64,000 nucleotides of DNA. Source: Diospyros lotus (Eukaryota > Streptophyta > Magnoliopsida > Ericales > Ebenaceae). The notes under the pieces are model-generated. The model worked only from the letters and a program-made list of their open reading frames with translations. It was not told the origin of the DNA and did no database searches. The stretch spans positions 62,001 through 126,000 of the forward strand of contig NC_068352.1 of the NCBI RefSeq assembly GCF_014633365.1, written 5' to 3'. Positions 23,127-35,100 of the stretch are shown here, in pieces. The translations under genes and the position numbers were made by a program. How positions within the stretch are numbered: position 1 is the first letter of the stretch; each line of letters starts with the position of its first letter.

Positions 23127-26100
23127 CTAAAAGGAAAAGTTAAAATATGCCATGAGATATTAAGACAGGAGTATTTGTACAAGAAGTATCAAGTATGGGA
23201 ACTGGGGCAGGTAGACATGCATGGATCACGCGTCAATTGTTATTGATGAAAATACTAAATAAGAAAAATATGTGTGTAAAGATTTGCACTGGGAGAAGCA
23301 AAAGGTAATCAGAAGACAGACTATTTCCTACCTTATGAACAAGTAGAGCTTTGTGTACCATAGCATTAAACCAACTAGTCTTTGTTGTACTTACTATAAT
23401 TATTTGCTCAGCAATAATTGAAGTCAGGAATATTGTACTAGAATAGTTTCTTTTTTCTTTATACATTTCAACTCATTCAACTTATTAAATCCTATATCAG
23501 GTCACCTTATATAGGCATTTTGAAGTCTTTTGAGCACCCGAAAACAAACAAAGCTACCAGTTTCACATATTGGTGGGGTGGATTTGCCACTAATGTCGCC
23601 TGCATGAGCAAATCCTGCTCAAATTTGAGTTTCAGACTATATAAGCGTATATTAATGTAACAGATGAAATACTTCCTTCTTTTCCCAGAAGTGAACCATA
23701 TAAAAGCTGTGACTAAACCACAGCCAAAGAAGCACAGATATCACAATGCCACAGGACACGAACATGCCATGAAGTTTCCAGAAAATGCAAGGTGGAAGTT
23801 AGACAGCAAAACTTTATGAAAAACAGGTGTCCCCAATACACAAGTGTCCACTTTGCAAGGGTAGGGAGGGGGTCGTTTTTGTATGCATCAACCCCCCTCA
23901 AATTAATAATAAAATTCAACAAATCATTGGCAAAGGATTGCTCCCATAATATATAAACTGAAATATCATTGTTGTGCATCTAAAACCAAAATCCACACGG
24001 ATATTCGTGGAACCACACTTTAGAATTGCAGAAATATAGGTAAACATTTTCATACCACATAAATACAGAGATAGATTACTAAAAGAATCAGACCAGTAAA
24101 CAAGGTATCACCTTTCTTTAGAAAATTACCTTATCTTTTAGTTAATTAAAAGGGAATAGCTGAAGAACACAGATGTCAGAAAACTAAGAGAAAACCAAGG
24201 TCTTGAATCTGAAAACTCTCCTTGTATCACTCTGAAGAATTGAACTCTCTACACTGAAAAAATCAATCAAGCCTTAAAACATACAATAATAATACAAATG
24301 ATATCTTCCACACATCTAAACCTAATCACCCATACATCTTATATACACACACAATCACAACTCTCCCATTATTTAAAGCCAAAAGAAATGAAAGACAAAC
24401 AACCCATAAATTATGAGCCATTCGCCCCCCATTAGACTCCAAAATTTGGGGGATAATTTGTCCCTCATTTCCTACATTCCCCCTCAAGCTGGAGAATAGA
24501 TATCAATCATTCTCAGCTTGCTAATACAAATATTGAAATTTGATGTTTGAAGAACTTTGGTTAGAACATCAATATCCTGAGATTTGGTAGGAATGTGAGA
24601 CAAGGCAATAATTCCACTCTCAATTTTGTTTTTGATGAAATTTCTGTTAATCCTCACATGCTTCATCCGATCATGTTGAACTGGATTATGACTATACTAA
24701 TAGTTGATTTACTATCACTAAACAACTTCATAGGCCCTGTTACTGGCAAGTTTAAGTCTACCATCAACCTTTGTATCCAAATGAGTTCACATGTTTCTTG
24801 AGCTATGGCTTTATACTCTTGCTTCTGCACTGCTTCGAGCAATCACAGACTGTTTTTTGCTTCTCCATGTCACTAGATTACCTCAAACTTTTATGCAATA
24901 CCCTGGTTGTTGACTTGCTATCAACTGCTTTTGCCCAGTCTACATCTGAAAAACCAACAACATCCCTGACTTCAGTCTTTGTAAACAATAACCCTTTGTC
25001 AGAACTTCCCTTTAGATACCTCATGATCTAGTTTGCCGCCTCCATGTGTCCTTTTGTGGGAGCATGCATGAATTGGCTTACTATGCTCACACTAAAGGCA
25101 ATATCAGGTCTCATGAGAGATAGGTATATAAGTTTTCCTACCAAATGTTGATAGCTCTCTTTATTCACTGGAGGATCACTATCCGACACTTTGTGTTTCT
25201 AGTTACGTTCCAAAGGCGTACTAGATGGTTTAGACCCGAGTTTATCGGTTTCCTTAAGTAAGTTAAGTGTGTACTTTCTTTGTGAAATGAAGATCCCTTT
25301 GTAACTCCTTGCAACCTCCATTCCAAGAAAGTATCTAAGTTCCCCAAGATCTTTTACCAAGAATTATGCTTGAAGTCTTTCTTTGAGATTTTCAATCTCC
25401 ATTTCATCATCACCTGTGATCACCATATCATCTACATATATAATGAGTATTGCTTGTTTTCCTGACTTATTATTCTTCACAAACAAGATGTAATCAGCTT
25501 ACCCCTGGTTGTATCCAAGATTCTTTATAACATTGTTGAACCGTGTAAACCAAGCCCGAGATGATTGTTTCAAACCATAAAGGGCAGCTTTTAGCTTACA
25601 TACTTTGTTTGGATCATCTCCCTTTGCTTTAAATCCAGGAGGAACTTTCATATATACTTCTTCTTCTAATGTGTCATTGAGAAAATCATTCTTAATATCT
25701 AGCTAGTATAGTTTTCAATCTAAATTAGCAGCAATAGTCAATAGAATTCGGATTGAGTTAAGTTTGGCAACTAGTGCAAAAGTTTTTCATAATCAATTCC
25801 ATAAGTTTGAGAAAATCCTTATGCTACTAGTCTTACCTTATACCGTTCTATGATTCCATTTGATTTATACTTTACCGAAAAGATCCATTTACTGCCAACA
25901 GTTTTCTTCCCTTCTGGTAGATTCACCATTTCCCAAGTTTCATTATCATTCAATGCCTTCATCTCTTCTAACACAGCCTCCTTCCAATTTGGATCCTGAA
26001 GCGCCTCATGAGCATTTCTAGGAATATGAATCTCATCAATCTTTGCAACAAAGGCTTTGAAATTTCCTGATAATTTAGTATATGCAACATAATCTAATAT

Positions 26101-29100
26101 ATGATACTTGAAATTTCTCATACAAGACCTTACCCCATTCCTTATGGCAATCGGAAGATCAATGTTATTGGTAGGTTCTTCTTCTTCTCGACATGGTTCA
26201 TTTTCCTCATCCTCTTCTTGACTATCCATAGTAATGGGATCTCTTGTCGGTTCATACTCTTGAGTTTGCATTAGAGCTTGTGGTCTTCTAGAGTAAACCA
26301 AAATTAGTTTTGGGTCTATAGTGTTAGATTCTCCCCCTTGACGCACATCATCACCGTTTTTAGACACAAAATCGGGTTTGGAAGGAAAACTTGAGGGAAT
26401 CGAATTAGATTGAGAAGGAAACGTTAAGGAGATCAAATGAAGGGGACTCAAAGAAATTAGATTCCCCATGTTTGTCTCCTTGAGAATTAATCTCCCCCTG
26501 GAGAGAAACTTGGGGGTAAAAGGTATGACCTTCAACAAAGGAAACATCACATGAGATTAGAAGGATAATAGCACTTATAACCCTTTTGTATGGAGGAATA
26601 ATCAAGAAAGACACATTTGAGAACTTTAGGATCAAACTTGCTTTGGTTGGGTTGAACATTATGAACAAATACCACACACCCAAACACACAAGATTCAAGA
26701 GAATTATGAACCCAAGAGGAGGGAAAGGTAGATAACAATGCACTGAAGGGTGTTCGATATTAAAGAACTTTGGAGGGAACACGATTAATAAGGAAGGCCG
26801 ATGTAAGAATGACTTCATCCCAAAAAGAGTGTGGAACATGACTAGCAAACATGATGGATCTTGCAACTTCCAATAGGTGGTGATTTTTTCTCTCAGCAAC
26901 CCCATTTTGTTGACGAATATATGCACATGAACTTTGGTGAAGTATTCCATATTCTTGAAGATATTCATTGAGTTCATGGGAGAAATAATCTCTACCATTA
27001 TTCGTTCAAAGAATATGAATAGATGACTAAAAAAAATTTGTGACAACCTTGTGGAATTTTTTAAAATTTCACTAACTTCAGATTTTTTTTCTCATCAGGT
27101 AAACCCAACATACCCTGGTGTGGTTATCAATAAAGGTAACAAACCATCGGTCCTCAGTTAAGTTTAACACTCGTGATGGTCCCCACACATCACTATGAAT
27201 TAAGTGGAATGGAGTAGAAGTTTGTATGTGAGGTGGATAAAATGCACGAGTTTGCTTAGCAAGAGTACAAGAATCACACTGAAATGATGAAAGATCTTTG
27301 TTAACGAATAACTGAGGATACAAACGCTTTAGATAAGGAAAACAGGGAAGACCTAATCTATGATGCCACAACATAACACTGGAATTAGAAAATGAGGCAA
27401 AAAATAGTAGGTAACTTTAGTCTTGAAGGAGAACCAACAACTGATAAGTAATAGAGGCCATTTTGCTCATCAGCATTCCCAATCGTTCTCTGCGAAGACA
27501 AATCCTGAAATTTACAACAGGAAGGAAAAAACGTTACTGAACAATTCAAATATTTGGTTAGTTTACTCGTTGAAAGTAAATTGCATTGCAGATTTGGGAT
27601 ATGAAGAACTGAATTCAACTTCAACCCATTGAGTTCTATATCTCATCTCCCTGTTGTTGTACACATGGACTCATCTGCTACAGTGATACCAACACTTTCC
27701 TTGCATGCTTGATAGTTACTGAATCTTGTATTGGAGCTTGTCATATGGTCAAATGCACCTGCGTCCACTATCCAAGTATCATGTGAGTCTTTGCATGACA
27801 ATAAGGAAAATATACCTTTACATGATGCAAGTCCTGCAGAGCTAGTAGGGACAGTTTTGGAGACATCAGTAATTGAGGGATTCATCAATTTTCAAAGGAT
27901 TTCCATTTGTTCTGTTGTAAATGGTTGGGAGGCCACACCAGTTGTTGTCTCAGCCACATAGGCATTTTTTTTCCTTTGGCTTCGTGGTTTCCAATCTGGA
28001 GGCTTGTCATGAATATCCCAGCACATGTCTTTGGTATGGTTGGGCTTCTTACAGTGCTCACACCACAGTCGTTTGTCTTTTCCAAAAGTTTCTTTTGGAT
28101 TATATCCTTCATTTCGATTTGCAACTAAAGCAGATCCCTGGACTACTATCTCGATGGATGAGTTTTGTACTGGAGAAGACATTACTTTCCTCCTTGTTTC
28201 CTCACGCTTGACTTCAACAAATACCTCATTCATGTTAGGTAGAGGCTTTGTACCAAGAATACGTCCTCGAACGTCATCAAGGTCTTGATTCAGGCTTTAT
28301 AAGAAATCAAATATTCGATCTCTTTCCACCATCTTATTGTATAGAACTCCATCATCCGAACACTTCCATTCAATATTGTGAAACAAATTGATTTGATACC
28401 AAAGTTCTAAGAGTGTATTAAAGTACTCAGTGACAAATAATGTACCTTATCGAGTGTTTCGAATCCTAGAACGAATTTCAAAACTTTGAGATATATCCTT
28501 CAGGTCTGAGTACATTTCTTGTACTACATCCCATACTTCTTTTGTTGATTCGTATAATAGATACAGGCGTCCAATTCTTTACTCCATTGAGTTTATCAAC
28601 TATGCCATCATAATTGAGTTTTCTGCTTCCCAGACATTATATGTGTCAAAATCTGATGAAGGTGTTACCGTTGCTCCTATCAAATATCCCATCTTTCCTC
28701 TTCCCTTAATCACAAGTAATACTTGATGAAATAACTTGATCGAAAGTTCCTTAACTGAAGACTACTTCCGTTGATATTATTTGAAACATAAAGGACTAAT
28801 TTATACACATGATCTCCTAAGAAATCTCCTAAAATATAGGGCTAGATAATCTCCTACTTTTTAGGTATAGATTATAACAATAATAATCTATAATTTACAT
28901 ATTTAAAATTGCTCTTATGATAGAGCATATCTCTATCTCTTCAAGCTGGTTACGGAATCCCTTATCTTCTCGGCTACTTATCTTTATTTCCTCAAACACT
29001 CCCCCTCAAGCTGGTGAATAGATATTTATCATTCTCAGCTTGCTTCTAATGGATTCAAACCCTTGCTTATTCATGGCTTTAGTAAGGATATCTACCTCTT

Positions 29101-32100
29101 GATTCCTGGTAGGTATATAGGTCAAGCTTACCTCTCCTCTATCTATTTCTTCCTTGACAAAATGCCGATCGATCCTTACATGTTTCATCCAGTCATGTTG
29201 GACCAGATTGTTGACAATGCTAAGGGCAGATTTGCTGTCACAATACAACATCTTTGGTGAGGATATTGGTAGTTGTAAATCTTTCATTATTTTTTCTACC
29301 CAAATCAGTTCGCATATTCCTTGTGCAATGGCTCGAAACTCGGCTTCGGCACTGCTTCTTGCTACTACCGATTGCTTTTTGCTCCTCTAGGTTACTAAAT
29401 TTTCCCATAATCTTGTGCAAAACCCAGATGTAGAACTGTTGTCCTCTATAGCACCAGCCCAATCAGCATCCACAAATTTCTCTGTTTTGGCTTTTTCTAA
29501 ACAAGAGTCCGGTTCCTGGTGTCCCTTTGAGGTATCTCAGTATATGATAAGCTGCCTCTTGATGTCTTTTCTTGGGAGCATGCATAAATTGGCTTACTAT
29601 GCTCACAGCATATGTAATGTCGGGTCTTGTAAGGGATAAGTAGATCAGTTTTCCCACCAAACGTTGATATCTTCCCCTGTCTACTAGATAATCTTGCTTG
29701 CTGTCTCCTTTATTCTTCCAATTAGGCTCTAATGGTGTATTGGTTGGTTTGCACCCTAGCTTGCCCTTTTCTTTTAACAAGTCAAGTGTATATTTTCTTT
29801 GAGATATGCAGATACCAGCCTTGCTTCTGGCTACTTCCATGCCCAAAAAATACTTTAATTCCCCCAAATATTTTATCTCAAAAGCAGCTCTCATCTTGTT
29901 CTTTAACCATTCAATTTCGGGATCATTGTTTCCTGTAATGATTATGTCGTCAACATATACAATAAGAACATTCCTCTTGCCATCTTCTTCCACCTTTGTG
30001 AACATGGTATGATCGGCCTTTCCTTGTGTATATCCCAACTGAATGATAGTATCACTAAATCTTTTGAACCAGGCCCTAGGTGATTGCTTTAGGCCATATA
30101 GAGATTTATTCAATTTGCATACCTTCCCTCTTGTGTCTTCTTTCTCGAAGTCGGGGGGAATCCTCATATAGATCTCCTCTTCCAACTCTCCATGTAAAAA
30201 TGCATTCTTGATGTCTAGTTGGTGCAACTTCCAATCTAGGTTAACAACTACTGAAATCAACACTCGAATAGAGTTTAGTTTGGCAACTGGAGCAAACGTC
30301 TCCTCATAATCAAGTCCTTGGGTTTGGGTAAACCCTTGAGCTACTAATTTTGCCTTATACCTATCAATACACTCATTTGAGTGATATTTGACTGTGAACA
30401 TCCATTTGCTTCCCACAATTTTCTTTCTAGTCGATAAATCCACTAGATCCCATGTGTTATTAGTCTCCAAAGCTTGCATCTCATTCATCACTGCTTCCTT
30501 CCACCTTTGATCTTGCAATGCATGATTTATGTCTTTGGGAATAACCACTTCTTCTACACTCATGCTGAATGCTTTGAATTATGGAGAGAGTTTAGAATAT
30601 CCCACATAGTTAGCAATCGGATATTGTGTACAGGCCCTTACTCCCTTCTGTATAGCTATAGGAACATCAAGAAGAAGATCCTCCTCTTTAGAAATAGCCT
30701 CAGTCTCCTGTAAACTGTCACCACTTTCTGTATTTTCTGTTTTTGAACCAACTTCTGGATCAGATGTTGGATTTGGCTAAGGGTCACGAAGCCCTCTAGA
30801 ATATACAAAGAGTGGTTTATTCAAGGCTGGATGCTCTTGAATCCGGTCTACTTGATCTCCCCCTGAATTAGACACTGAATTGGGATTTGGAGAATACGAT
30901 TTAGGGGCTGATTCAATGATAGAAGAGGGTTCAAGACTTTGGGACTGAGGAGGAAAGAAACGAGAGTCCCATAGTTCTGCTTGAGTTGTGCTGGAATCAA
31001 AATGAGACATAGAGAAGAAAGGTTGGTTTTCAAGGAAGGAGACATCACATGACACTATAAACCGTTTTGTATAGGGAGTATAGCATTTATAACCTTGTTG
31101 AGTAGGAGAATACCCAACAAACACACATTTAAGTGCCTTAGGATCAAGCTTGGATTGAGAAACTGAGTGGCTGTGAACAAATACAGTACACCCAAAAATT
31201 TTTGGTGGGACAGTGTTTAAGGTACATTTGTAGTGAGGAAAGGAATCAAGGAGAACACTTAAAGGTGTTCTAAAGGAAAGGACTTTGGACGGAAGCCTAT
31301 TAATGAGGTAAGAAGATGTGAGAACAGCCTCTCCCCAACAAGTATTAGGGACTGAATTAGTGAATAGCAGTGCTCTAGCAGTTTCAAGAAAATGGCGATT
31401 CTTTCGTTCTGCCACACCATTCTATTGAGGATTATAGAGGCATGAACTTTGATGGATAATTCCATGGTTAGTTAGATAATTGGTAAATTCATTGGAAAAA
31501 TATTCTCTACCATTATCGGAACGTAACACATGGATAGAGGATTGAAACACATTTCGAACCATTTGATGAAATTGTTTGAATGTAGCGTAAGCTTCAGATT
31601 TATCTTTCATCAAGAATACGCAACTAACCCTTGTGTGGTCATCAATGAAAGTGATAAACCACCTGGTGTTTGTTAAATTAGATATTCTTGCGGGTCCCCA
31701 AATATCACTATGAATCAAGTAGAATGGTTTTGTAGGCTTATGTGCATGAGAAGGATAAGCAATTTTAGTTTGTTTAGCAAGGATACAGTGCTCACAATGA
31801 AAGGAATGATTGCTTTTATTGATGAAAAGAGAGGGATACAAAGTCTTGAGATAATGAAAACTAGGATGCCCTAAACGCTTATGCCATAGCATAAGTGCAG
31901 AATCTGAAACAGTGGTTAAAGAGGTTGGTGGTTGAGAGCTAGATCTAGTAGACTGACCATTCTTTGTAACATAATAAAGACCTCATACTTTCTCAGCATT
32001 GCCAATCATCCTCCTGGAAAGTTGATCCTGAAATTCACAACCAAAATAAGAAAAAATTACTACACACTGATGTTGTTTTGTCAGTTTACTTACAGACAGC

Positions 32101-35100
32101 AAGTTGTACTTTAGATTGGGCACAAATCACACAAATCTTAGGGTTAAGCCTGTTACTTTGGCTAAGCCTTTTCCTTCGGCCACAGTTGTAGTACCATCAG
32201 CCATAGACACTGGTATTCTTCGATCAAAGGATTCATAAATTGACGGCAATTGCATAAAACCGGTCATGTGGTCTGAGGCTCCTTGTCAAGTATCCAGCAA
32301 TCTAGATGGGACTTAAATGAGATTAGTGAGTGTGCAGTTATACCTTGCTTAGCAAGAGATGTTATCAGATTGGATCCTTCACTTGTCTCTGATTTTGTCT
32401 CCTTATTTTGACATAAGAGTTGCTGTAGCATCTCCAATTGTTTTGTAGATATAGTAAAATTTGTTGTTTTTCCAACTTCTGACTCTCCTCCCTATTCTGC
32501 TTGTGATCCCTTCCGTAGGTGTTTGGGCTTCCAATTTGATGGTTTCCCGTGAATCTTCCAACAAGTTTCCTTAGTATGATATGGCTTATGGCAATGATCG
32601 CACCAAGGTTTATCTTTCACTGGCTCACCTTTAGGTGGACCAAAAGTTCTTAGCTTCAATGTTACTAATGCTGATGACTGATCAGAATTAATAACTCCTA
32701 AGGAATTAAGCATTACCTTTTTTCTGCTTTCCTCTCTCCTTACTTATGCAAACACTTCCTTTATTGTTGGGAAAGGTTTTGTTCCAAGCAATCTCCCCCT
32801 CACCTCATCAAGATCAGAGTTTAAACCATGCAAAAAATCAAAAACTCTCTTTTTCTATCATCTTTTCATACTTCTTTCCATCGTCGGAACACTTCCATTC
32901 AATCTCATGAAACAAATCTATTTCTTACCATAATTTGGTTAATGTATTGTAATACTCAGTCACCGAATTATTACCTTGTCGTGTTGTTCGGAGAGTGGAA
33001 CGTAGCTGGAAGCTTTTTGAATATTCTCCATGCCTGAGTAGATCTCCTGCACAGCTTCCCATTTTTCTTGGGCTATTTTGTAGAATAAATAAGTTGTTCC
33101 AATCTTAGGTTCCATGGAGTTGACTAGCCAAACAATCAAGTTTTCAGCTTCCCATATACCATACGTTTTTGAATTAGCACTTGGCTTAGAGATCGTTCCA
33201 TTGAGATATCCGATCTTGCCCTTGCCGCGGATTACCAGCAACACAGAGTGGAACCACTCCCTAAAGTTGGTTCCGTTTAATTTATGTTGGGTGATTTGGA
33301 GAGCATGATTTTCAAGAGTGGTTGGAGGTTGAGGAATCAGAGAGACTCGAGTAACAGTTGGTTGGGGAGTAGAAGTTCTACTAACTGATGAATCTTCAGC
33401 CATATCGAGAACTTACAGGATTTCGACCAACTGAAAAAGGAAAAAATGAGAGAACCAGCTTGCTATGGAACCTATGGCTCTGATACCATGATGAAATAAC
33501 TTGATCGGAAGTTTCTTAACTGAAGATTACTTCCGTTGATATTATTTGAAACATAAAGAACTAATTTGTACACATGATCTCCCAAAAAATCTCCTAAAAT
33601 ATAAGGCTAGATAATCTCCTACTTTTTAGGTATAGATTATAACAATAATAATCTATAATTTACAGATTTAAAATTGCTCTTATGATAGAGTATATCTCTA
33701 TCTCTTCAAGCTGGTTACGGAATCCCTTATCTTCTCAGCTATTTATCTTTATTTCCTCTAACAATACTAATTGATACCATTTTCTAAAATTACTCCCATT
33801 CAATTTATGAAATGTGATTTGTATTAAAGGATTTTCAAACTGACCGTGTACTAAAGACAATCGTGGTGTAGAGACGGTCCAAATACTTGACGATTATAAT
33901 GTAGATGAAGTGGAGTTGGTCATTTGATCAATAATAGTGGTAAGGATGAGAATCACAGCTGCACGGAAAGAGGTGGTAGCTAAAAACAGAAAAACAGAGG
34001 CAGTGGACGGCGGCCGGCAGCAGTAGGCAGTGGCGGTGGATGGTGGCCAGTGGTGGATGGCGACGAAACTTTAGGGATCTAGAAGATCTTAGGTAGATGA
34101 GTTCAACGGTATTGACGGGTTCAACGATAGTGACGGCATCGTAATTGGAGCACCAAAGAGAGAGATTGAAGCAAAAGAAGTTTCAAGGAACTATTTTGAA
34201 CGGCGGTGCGTGGAGGCTTCAGTGGTGACTGGACTTGGCGGGATGACTGATTTGAGGTCGGAGACGGCGACTACAGTGGTTACGCGAACAAATAATGACC
34301 GGTGGTGCTACTAAAGGTGCGGCACGGTGGCGCGGCTGCTGGAGGCGACAACGCTTGGTGATGTTGCTGAAGGCGGCGGCAACCGGTGATGCTACTGAAG
34401 GCGTGGCACAACGGCGCAGCTGCTGAAGGCGGTGATGCTGCTGAAGGCGGCGACGTTGGTGGTGCTGCAGAAGACGAGGCACGGCGGCGCGGCTGCTGAA
34501 AGCGGCGGCGCTTGGTGGTGCTGGTGCCGGTGGATGCCAGAGGTCGTTTCCTGGCGGCGCTGCTAGCATTTGAAGGCAGCGGCGGACTCGACTGCTAACT
34601 CCAGCGGCAGATCGGAGGCAGCTGCTGCAACTCTTGTCGGGAAATTTGCAAAAATAGGACTGCTGGCGAAGAATATTTTAAAAATAGTACTCTTAATTTT
34701 TTTTACAAAATTAGGACTTTTGAGAGTTGAATAGACTAAAATGTCCCCGATTTAAATCAGCTTATGATCCCCTTCGTCTTCTTCCTCTCGCACGCACATC
34801 CTCAATCGCCCCACCGACCAGAACATCTCTCTCGCTCGTCCTCTGTTCTAAGCATCTAAGGTTGCTGTTTCTTTGTCGATCTTCGCCTTCAAAGCCATTG
34901 CAGGTAATTTAAGAATATCTAATATTTGTTAAAGATATTTGTTAAGGATATCGGTTACCGATATCTGTTAAGGACCGATATCTATTAAGGAGTGATATCT
35001 GTTAACCAATATCTTTAACAGAATCGATATCTGTTAATCGATATCCTTAACAGAACCGATATCTGTTAACCGATATCCTTAACAGATATCTTTAACAAAT

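Larger units (their letters stand above)
28724..33763 (-). mobile_element. Nested Ty1/copia retrotransposon, full length (5,040 bp)
   Basis: LTRs of 275 bp at 33489-33763 (5') and 28724-28998 (3') start TG and end CA and differ at about 13 positions (about 95% identity), mostly transitions. TSD ATACT is perfect. The primer site TGGTATCAGAGCC (33476-33488) sits right against the 5' LTR and a polypurine tract against the 3' LTR. Coding order gag, integrase, reverse transcriptase, RNase H defines Ty1/copia. A 366-codon reverse transcriptase frame is still open (29463-30563), but gag, integrase and RNase H carry stops. It interrupts gag of the outer element: the outer frame stops at one side and resumes in register at the other once one TSD copy is discounted. 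Confidence 0.96.

Noticed and set aside
24484..33403. Host gene encoding a kinase-linked protein between exons 22 and 23
   Set aside because: All frames there are copia gag-pol domains bounded by LTRs and target duplications.
34219..34569. 116-codon Ala/Pro-rich minus-strand frame as a gene
   Set aside because: Low-complexity translation of a GC-rich tandem repeat in a transposon leader; no start context or homology.
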